The notes under the pieces: generated by a model | Seen by the model: the letters and a program-made list of their open reading frames with translations, nothing else | Told to the model about the DNA's origin: nothing | Databases searched by the model: none | From: JBCCFW01 sp039029535 | Lineage (GTDB): Bacteria > Acidobacteriota > JBCCFW01 | Direction: 5' to 3' | Length of the DNA stretch: 6,583 bases | Assembly (NCBI GenBank): GCA_039029535.1 | Contig: JBCCFW010000268.1 | Span: 1 to 6,583 of the forward strand | Program-made: the position numbers and the translations under genes | Shown: in pieces, positions 1 through 5,300 of the stretch | How the letters are laid out: each line of letters starts with the position of its first letter | Position numbering within the stretch: the stretch's first letter is position 1

Positions 1-651
1 CGCGTCCTCATCGTCTTGGCCGAAGTTGAACAGGCCGGGACAGTTGTCGCAGGCATCACCTGCGCTGTCGCTGTCCTCGTCGTCCTGGAAGGTGTTGGCG
101 TCACCGGGGCAGTTGTCGCAGAGGTCGCCGACGTCGTCGCTGTCGCCGTCCGCCTGGTCGACGTTCTCCATGAAGCGGCAGTTGTCACAGGCGTCGCCGA
201 GGCCGTCCATGTCCGAGTCGAACTGCTCGAAGTCGTAGACGTCGGGGCAGACGTCGCAGACGTCGCCAGCGCCGTCGGGACCGGAGCCACCGTCGGTGTC
301 GGCCTGGTCCGGATTGGACGTGTCCGGGCAGTTGTCGCAGGCATCGCCGACATCGTCGCTGTCGGAGTCTTCCTGGCCCGAGTTCATGTCATCGACGCAG
401 TTGTCGCAGACATCCCCGATGTCGTCGCCGTCGGCATCCTCCTGGCCGGTGTTGTCGTCCTCGACGCAGTTGTCACAGGCGTCACCGATCTCGTCGGAGT
501 CGCCGTCTTCCTGATCCGGGTTCTGATCCTCGGGACAGTTGTCGCACGCGTCACCCAGCCCGTCCTCGTCGAGGTCGTCCTGCTCCGGGTTCGGAGTGTC
601 GGGACAGTTGTCGCAGGCATCGCCGAGACCGTCGTCGTCGGAGTCGGGATC
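1..651 (-). repeat. TSP3 calcium-binding repeat array (nine repeats, 69-base period)
   Basis: Residues 488-704 carry nine copies of G-D-x-C-D-x-C followed by N-x-x-Q and a D-x-D-x-D loop. The period is 23 residues (69 bases). One repeat is 27 residues because of an extra stretch around GGSGPDGAG (residues 608-616). The CDNC pair is kept in eight of nine copies, the exception being CDVC at 619-622. In known TSP3 domains such aspartates bind calcium in a string and cysteines form disulfides. The array is cut by the left edge, so the true copy number is unknown. Confidence 0.9.
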
Positions 652-2112
652 GAAGCAGGAGAACGCGCGAACGCGAATCTCCTGCATGGCCGTGTCATTG
701 GCGGAGAAGACGACCTGACCGCTGGTGCCTGCAGTGATCATCGGCACGGGTGAGCGGTCCGCCCGGTTGAAGCCGCTGATGCGCTCGGGTCCGATGAGCG
801 TGCCGTCGGGTCGCCCACCCCAGACGTGGACGAAGTGCTCCGGCGGCGCTTCCACCTCTCCCTGCGTCACGCCGCCCTCGCGACCGATCGCCAGCTCATC
901 CTCGTCGATGCGGCGATCGTCGTCGGCAGCAGGCTCCGCGGGACCGGCCGAGTCGGGCTCGTAGCTCAGGAAGGATGACCACGCGACCACGAAGGCTCCG
1001 GAGGGCGCAACGGCAACGCGCGGATGCTGCGGATTGCCCGAGCCTCCCTGCGGGTGCTGGAGATCCAGGGCCTCGCCGCGGGGCAGGCCGTCGGGTCCGA
1101 AGCGTCGCACCATGAGGGTGTCGTCACCGGGCCCGTCGCCGTCGGTCTCGTCCCGCCAGGTGATGACGAAGCCCTTGTCGGCCGCCATGCCGACGCTGGC
1201 CTCGTAGGCGTAGGTCGTCTCCTCGCCGTGAGCGAACTGCGGGAGGGTGTCGATGGCCGTGCCGTCGGCCATGAATCGCTGGAACAACAGGTTGGAGCTG
1301 TAGGAAGAGCCGGAGGGGCTGCCTTCGACCTGGAGCTCCGGCAGCGGATTCTCCATCTCCCGAGCGGCGTCGCGAGCCGCCTGGCGCTCCTCCCGCGTGC
1401 CGCGGGTCAGGTACTCCCCGCCGTAGTAGCTGTACTGGTAGTTCTCCCAGGCCACGACGAACTCACCGGAGCTGCCGTGCGAGCCGAGGCTCGGCGAGAA
1501 GTGACCGTCGTTGTAACTCGCACCGTCGATGACCTGCACCCGCCCGTCGGCCGACGAGCCGTCCGCGGCGAAGCGCTGGAAGAAGATGCTGTAGTCCTCG
1601 TGGAAGGTGACCACGAAGGTGCCGTCGTCGTTGACGGCGACGTTGGGCGTGTTGCGGCTGTTGTAGTAGCCGTCACCGTTGGCCACGGACAGGGGAAGGC
1701 CGACCGGCATGTCGTCGGCACCCATGCGCTGGCCATTGACCTGCGGCGGGTAAGCGCTGTCTTCCCAGAAGACGATGAAGCTGCCGTCGGGCGCCAGCGC
1801 GACGCTCGGCTCCGTGAGGCTACCCCCGACGTAGCCGTCGGCCGTTGCCACCTCGATCTCACCGCTCAGGGGCACGCCGTCGGCGTCGTAGCGACGCGCG
1901 AGGATGCTGCTCCCGCCATCCTGGAACTCGCGTCGCCAGACGATCACGTGCTCACCCGTCGGGAGGCTGGCGATGTCCGGATCGTGCTCGGACTCCGTGC
2001 TGCCCGTCATCGACACGTTCGTGTCGGGATCGAGCGGCTTCTGGGCCTGGGCGACGACCCCACCTAAAAGGAGGAGGGCGAAGAAGGGCAGGGCGGGACG
2101 GGCGAGCTTCAT
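1..2112 (-). CDS. Secreted beta-propeller protein with C-terminal TSP3 repeats (3' end outside window)
   Basis: ATG at 2110-2112 opens 704 codons without a stop to the left edge, where the gene is cut. The start is supported by AGGAG eight bases upstream and by an immediate signal peptide (residues 1-23, hydrophobic PFFALLLLGGVVA, cleavage expected after AQA). Residues 42-486 hold about seven repeats of the form P-x-V-A, then G-x-F-V-V-x-W, then Q-R-F-x-x-D-G, which I read as a seven-bladed beta-propeller. Residues 488-704 are TSP3 calcium-binding repeats around GDACDNCP. The protein should be exported and either released or surface-held; any C-terminal anchor lies beyond the window. Propellers of this kind usually bind ligands, and no catalytic residues can be assigned. 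It follows the larger gene on the same strand after 244 bases, so it may or may not be co-transcribed. Specific function unknown. Confidence 0.95.
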   Translation of the reverse strand, partial: MKLARPALPFFALLLLGGVVAQAQKPLDPDTNVSMTGSTESEHDPDIASLPTGEHVIVWRREFQDGGSSILARRYDADGVPLSGEIEVATADGYVGGSLTEPSVALAPDGSFIVFWEDSAYPPQVNGQRMGADDMPVGLPLSVANGDGYYNSRNTPNVAVNDDGTFVVTFHEDYSIFFQRFAADGSSADGRVQVIDGASYNDGHFSPSLGSHGSSGEFVVAWENYQYSYYGGEYLTRGTREERQAARDAAREMENPLPELQVEGSPSGSSYSSNLLFQRFMADGTAIDTLPQFAHGEETTYAYEASVGMAADKGFVITWRDETDGDGPGDDTLMVRRFGPDGLPRGEALDLQHPQGGSGNPQHPRVAVAPSGAFVVAWSSFLSYEPDSAGPAEPAADDDRRIDEDELAIGREGGVTQGEVEAPPEHFVHVWGGRPDGTLIGPERISGFNRADRSPVPMITAGTSGQVVFSANDTAMQEIRVRAFSCFDPDSDDDGLGDACDNCPDTPNPEQDDLDEDGLGDACDNCPEDQNPDQEDGDSDEIGDACDNCVEDDNTGQEDADGDDIGDVCDNCVDDMNSGQEDSDSDDVGDACDNCPDTSNPDQADTDGGSGPDGAGDVCDVCPDVYDFEQFDSDMDGLGDACDNCRFMENVDQADGDSDDVGDLCDNCPGDANTFQDDEDSDSAGDACDNCPGLFNFGQDDEDA
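655..1989 (-). other. Probable seven-bladed beta-propeller domain
   Basis: Residues 42-486. Blade cores begin near residues 45 (PDIASLPTGEHVIVW), 102 (PSVALAPDGSFIVFW), 156 (PNVAVNDDGTFVVTF), 207 (PSLGSHGSSGEFVVAW), 306 (SVGMAADKGFVITW), 364 (PRVAVAPSGAFVVAW) and 455 (PVPMITAGTSGQVVF). Most are followed by an outer strand such as RRYDADG, QRFAADG, QRFMADG or RRFGPDG. The normal blade is about 42-55 residues. Blades four and six are nearly twice that because of insertions at residues 233-273 and 381-425. Blade count is read by eye and could be six or eight if an end strand is shared. Confidence 0.72.
2044..2112 (-). other. Sec-type signal peptide of the propeller protein
   Basis: The first 23 residues begin MKLARPA, continue with a hydrophobic core PFFALLLLGGVVA and end with an A-Q-A signal peptidase I site before Q24-K25. 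There is no lipobox cysteine after the core, so signal peptidase I is more likely than lipoprotein processing. It fixes the start codon at 2112. Confidence 0.88.
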
Positions 2113-2120
2113 CGGGGGAA

Positions 2121-2125
2121 CTCCT
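2121..2125 (-). promoter_or_regulatory. Shine-Dalgarno sequence for the propeller gene
   Basis: The minus strand reads AGGAG, then eight bases (TTCCCCCG), then ATG. Spacing and match are near ideal. It decides between this ATG and an in-frame GTG at 2167-2169 that has no such site. A 10-base-pair hairpin ends directly against it (2126-2152). Confidence 0.85.
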
Positions 2126-2152
2126 GGCCGGGATCGCGAGGGGATCCCGACC
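2126..2152 (-). promoter_or_regulatory. Leader hairpin abutting the ribosome binding site
   Basis: On the minus-strand RNA, bases 2143-2152 pair with 2126-2135 (GGTCGGGATC with GATCCCGGCC), ten contiguous pairs including one G-U, across a seven-base loop. The stem ends on the base next to the AGGAG at 2121-2125, leaving it exposed but stacked against the helix. It could stabilise the message or tune translation. Confidence 0.4.
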
Positions 2153-2253
2153 GGTTCGCATTCTCTCACCCCGTCACTTCATCGCCCTCGGCGGTTTCCT
2201 GCAAGTCCCCGGGTCGGGCAGACAGGAGCCATGGACTGACGCGTGGCGCGGGG

Positions 2254-2298
2254 GGACGGGACCCCGCTCGGAGCCCCGTCCAACCGACTTTAGGACGG
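2254..2298 (-). promoter_or_regulatory. Mutually exclusive hairpin pair in the intergenic region
   Basis: On the transcript, GGACGGG (2275-2281) can pair either with CCGTCC (2293-2298, upstream, six pairs of it) or with CCCGTCC (2254-2260, downstream, seven pairs). Only one stem can form at a time. The layout resembles an attenuator or switch. In DNA this GC-rich the match could be chance. Confidence 0.22.
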
Positions 2299-2303
2299 AT
2301 CGC

Positions 2304-2331
2304 GCCGGCCCGTCTCGGAAAACGGACCAGC
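2304..2331 (-). terminator. Terminator-like hairpin after the giant gene
   Basis: Read on the minus strand, GCTGGTCCGT pairs with ACGGGCCGGC across an eight-base loop, giving ten base pairs with two G-U wobbles. It starts 25 bases past the TGA. There is no T-run after it, so intrinsic termination is doubtful. It may end or protect the transcript. Confidence 0.35.
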
Positions 2332-2356
2332 GAACGATACCCGTACGAAATCGGCC

Positions 2357-5300
2357 TCAGCGTCGCTCGACGATCTGATCCAGCCCCACCGCGACGCGGA
2401 GGACCGACACCACGTCGGCGATGTTCACCCGGGTGTCACCGAGCCGGTAGCGGAGGTCCGGAGTCCCCGTCTCGACCAGGATGTTGGGCGAGACGTCGCC
2501 GATGACGACCTCGGTCGGGGTCGCCTCGTCGAGACCGACCGCCATGCGGAGCAGGCCCACCACGTCCGTGATGTTGACCGCGCCGTCCGGGTTGCCGCGG
2601 GGAGCGACGTCGCCGAGCACCGACCCGAAGGGCAGGAACACGTCGTCGCCGGCCAGGAGCGGGTCGCGACCGAAGCGTCGCTCGCGGCCGTCGTCCTCAC
2701 CGCCCACGTCGGAGTCGGCATCGGACGGATCCGTGCCGATCTGCGACTCGAAGACGTTGGCGAGACCGTCGCGGTCGGCGTCCGACTCGGAGTCGAAGCG
2801 ACCGGCGTCGAGACCGTTGGCCAGCTCGTAGCTGTCGAGCAGGCCGTCGCCGTCGGTGTCACGACCGAAGCGGAACGAGGCCGGGGCGTAGACGCGCGAC
2901 GCGTCGTCGGCGTCCTCGATGCTGCCGTGGATGTAGTACTCCTGGCCCTCGACCAGGTCGAAGGTGCTCAGGTCGAGCTCGAAGCGATCGGTCTCGTCAT
3001 CCTCGGAGAGGTTGATGGCCGCGACGATCGGCTGACCGTCGAAGCCCTCATCGTCGTCGTCGAGGAAGAGGTTGATGAGCGCCGAGCTGTCGGGATCGGA
3101 GTCGACCCAGGTGATGACCAGGGTCTCGTCCTGCAGGCCCGTGTCGCCGTCGGGAGTGAGGAAGCGCAGGCTCGGCCGCGTGTTGGCCTCGAAGCCGGAC
3201 AGGTCGATGTCGGAAGTCTCGTAGACGTCGGTCTCGAAGGAGACCACCGTCGGGTCGCCGCCCACCGAAGTGAGGCTGAGCGAGCTGACGCCGAACTTGC
3301 CGGAGACACCCTGGGCCGAGACGCTCTCGGCGGCGAAGGACAGCGTGACCTCCTGGCTGCCGGCGCCGACGTCGTCCAGCGACACCGAGGAGGTGCCCGC
3401 CGACTGCCCGCCGGGATCGGCCAGCTTGCCGCTGATGACGTAGCTGCCCGGCTCGTTGACCTGCAGCGTGACGGCCACGTTGAGCAGGTCGACCGTGCCG
3501 TCCATGTCGACGTCCTCGGTGGAGTCACCGAAGCCCGTGGCCTGAACCTCACCGGCCGTGACGTCGAAGGACTCGGTGCCCTCGAGCGCGAACTGCTGGC
3601 CCTGGTAGCTGCCGGAGCCGACCGCGCTGACGCTCCAGCGACCGCGCGAGCCCTCGCCCACCGGCGTGACCACCTGACCGGAGAAGCGGTTGCCGCCCAG
3701 CGGCGTCATCCCGACGTCGGTCTGCGTGCCGTCGGGAGCGATGAAGCTCGCCACGACGGTGGAGACGGTCGCGTCCTCGGGAGCGATGCTCAGGGTGGCC
3801 GTGATGAGACCTCCCTGGACCACCGTGTCGGCCGAGAGCTCCATGTCCGCCGAGAGCGCACCGACGGTGCTGATCTTGCCGAAGGACAGGGCGCCACCCG
3901 CGCTGGTGATCTCGAAGACCCAGTCGCCGTCCTCGGGATCGGTGAGCACGAACTCGGCGTAGCTCAGGCTCGAGTTGCCACCGGACTGATAGGTGACGTT
4001 GGAGTCGCCCTCGGCGCTGCTCACGTCGAAGAACTTGCCGCTCGGGCTGGTGACGGTGACCTCGACGTCGGCGGCCAGCGAGTACTGGGTCACGGTGACC
4101 GACTCGTTGCCGTTGGAGACCACGGTGCTCGCGAACTTGCCGCCCACCGGCTCGGTCTCGAGCAGGCGCACGGTGCGGACCGCCGGCCGACCGTAGAAGG
4201 GCCGCGAGGCCGTGGTCGACAGGAGGACCGACTCGCCGTCCGACTTGAAGATCGGAGCGAGGAGCTGGTTGTAGAAGTCCGCCCGCTCGAGGAGCTCGTA
4301 GTGGAGCGTGGGTCGGCTCTCGTCCTGGCTGCTGCGGTCCTCGTCGTCGGGCGTGAACACCCGGGCGACGACGTTGTCACCCTCACCGAGGACGAGCGCC
4401 GAGCTGGAGAGCAGCAGGTCGTCGTCGTCGGTGGCGGGGCGCTCGCCGGCGAGGAGGAAGAAGCTCACGCCGTCGAGCTCGCCGGGATCGACGATGGTCG
4501 AACGGAACGCCGCCGCCCCGTTGGAGATGGCGCGCAGCGCGCGGTCCTCGGCGAGACGCTGGGTTGCCGGGCCCTCGATTCCGGCCTCACGCTCGACCAC
4601 CGCGGCGCGCTGGAGACCGAGGAAGAGGCCGTCGACGAACTCCCAGCCCTGAAGCGGAGAGGCGACGAGCACGACGTTGCGAACACAGCTCGGAGCCTCG
4701 GTGCGGAGACGCTCCGCACGATCGCGGGTGAGGTGGTCGAGCACGCCGTAGGCGCCGTAGTCGAAGGCGAGGATGTCGACGACGGTGCTGCCCGTCTCCG
4801 ACTTCACGCGGTCGATGGTCTCGGCCAGGGCCAAGGCGTTGTCCCGCGGCGAGGCGAAGGCGCGGTGGCCGTCGACGACCTCCGTCGTGCAACCGGCCGC
4901 GTCGAGACGCGAGGCCCAGGTCGCGACCTGCGCAGAGCGGTCACCGTCATCGCCGGGCGTCCAGACGGGATCCCAGCCGGGCACCAGGATGATCGGCACG
5001 CCGCCGGCCTCGGTGACGACGAAGCTCAGCTCGAGGAAGAGCGACGGGCGTCCCTCGTCGTCGATCACTCGGACGAAGAGCACGTGCTGACCGAGCGAGA
5101 TGTCCACCGGGAGTGAGAGCAGGAGCTCCAGGCTCACGTTCGCCAGGGGCTCGCCGATGATGACGGTGCCGTCGGGTGTCTCACCGACCTCGTCGATGAA
5201 GTACTCGACGACGCTCACGATGCCCAGGCCGGACGCGAGCTCGGCACCGGGCGAGCCGCCCGGATCGGTCGCGTCGATCTCGATGTTCAGGCCGTTGCCG

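Larger units (their letters stand above)
2113..2356. other. Intergenic region without a gene or clear promoter
   Basis: These 244 bases separate the stop of the giant gene from the start of the propeller gene. They contain only inverted repeats and the Shine-Dalgarno site. No good -35/-10 pair was seen on the minus strand, and no tRNA or conserved RNA shape was recognised. The gap is long enough to hold a promoter of a non-sigma-70 type or one too weak to see by eye. Confidence 0.6.

Noticed and set aside
1..660. Regularly spaced cagttgtcgcaggc-like words on the plus strand, resembling a CRISPR array
   Set aside because: Spacing is 69 bases, the words are imperfect, and they encode the C-D-N-C motif of TSP3 repeats in one continuous minus-strand frame. 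The intervening sequence is also repetitive, unlike spacers.
16..753. Plus-strand open frame of 245 codons
   Set aside because: It is antisense to the TSP3 array of the propeller gene. Its Val/Ala repeats mirror the 69-base repeat and there is no start-site support.
1024..2067. Plus-strand open frame of 347 codons
   Set aside because: It is antisense to the propeller domain, whose minus-strand frame has a signal peptide, a Shine-Dalgarno site and coherent repeats.
2167..2169. In-frame GTG as an earlier start of the propeller gene
   Set aside because: It has no Shine-Dalgarno site and would put 19 charged or proline-rich residues before an otherwise perfect signal peptide.
2176..2204. Possible promoter TTGCAG, 17 bases, TGAAGT on the minus strand
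   Set aside because: Each box matches only three of six consensus bases. This is within chance for a GC-rich intergenic region.
2179..2232. Seventeen-codon minus-strand upstream reading frame beginning MAPVCPTRG
   Set aside because: No ribosome binding site precedes it and no recognisable leader-peptide composition is seen. A chance frame is more likely.
2927..5116. Very long plus-strand open frame (729 codons)
   Set aside because: It lies entirely antisense to the giant gene. Its translation is a monotonous Val/Ala/Arg/Asp/Gly-rich string with no domain logic. GC-rich codons with few stops on the opposite strand explain it.
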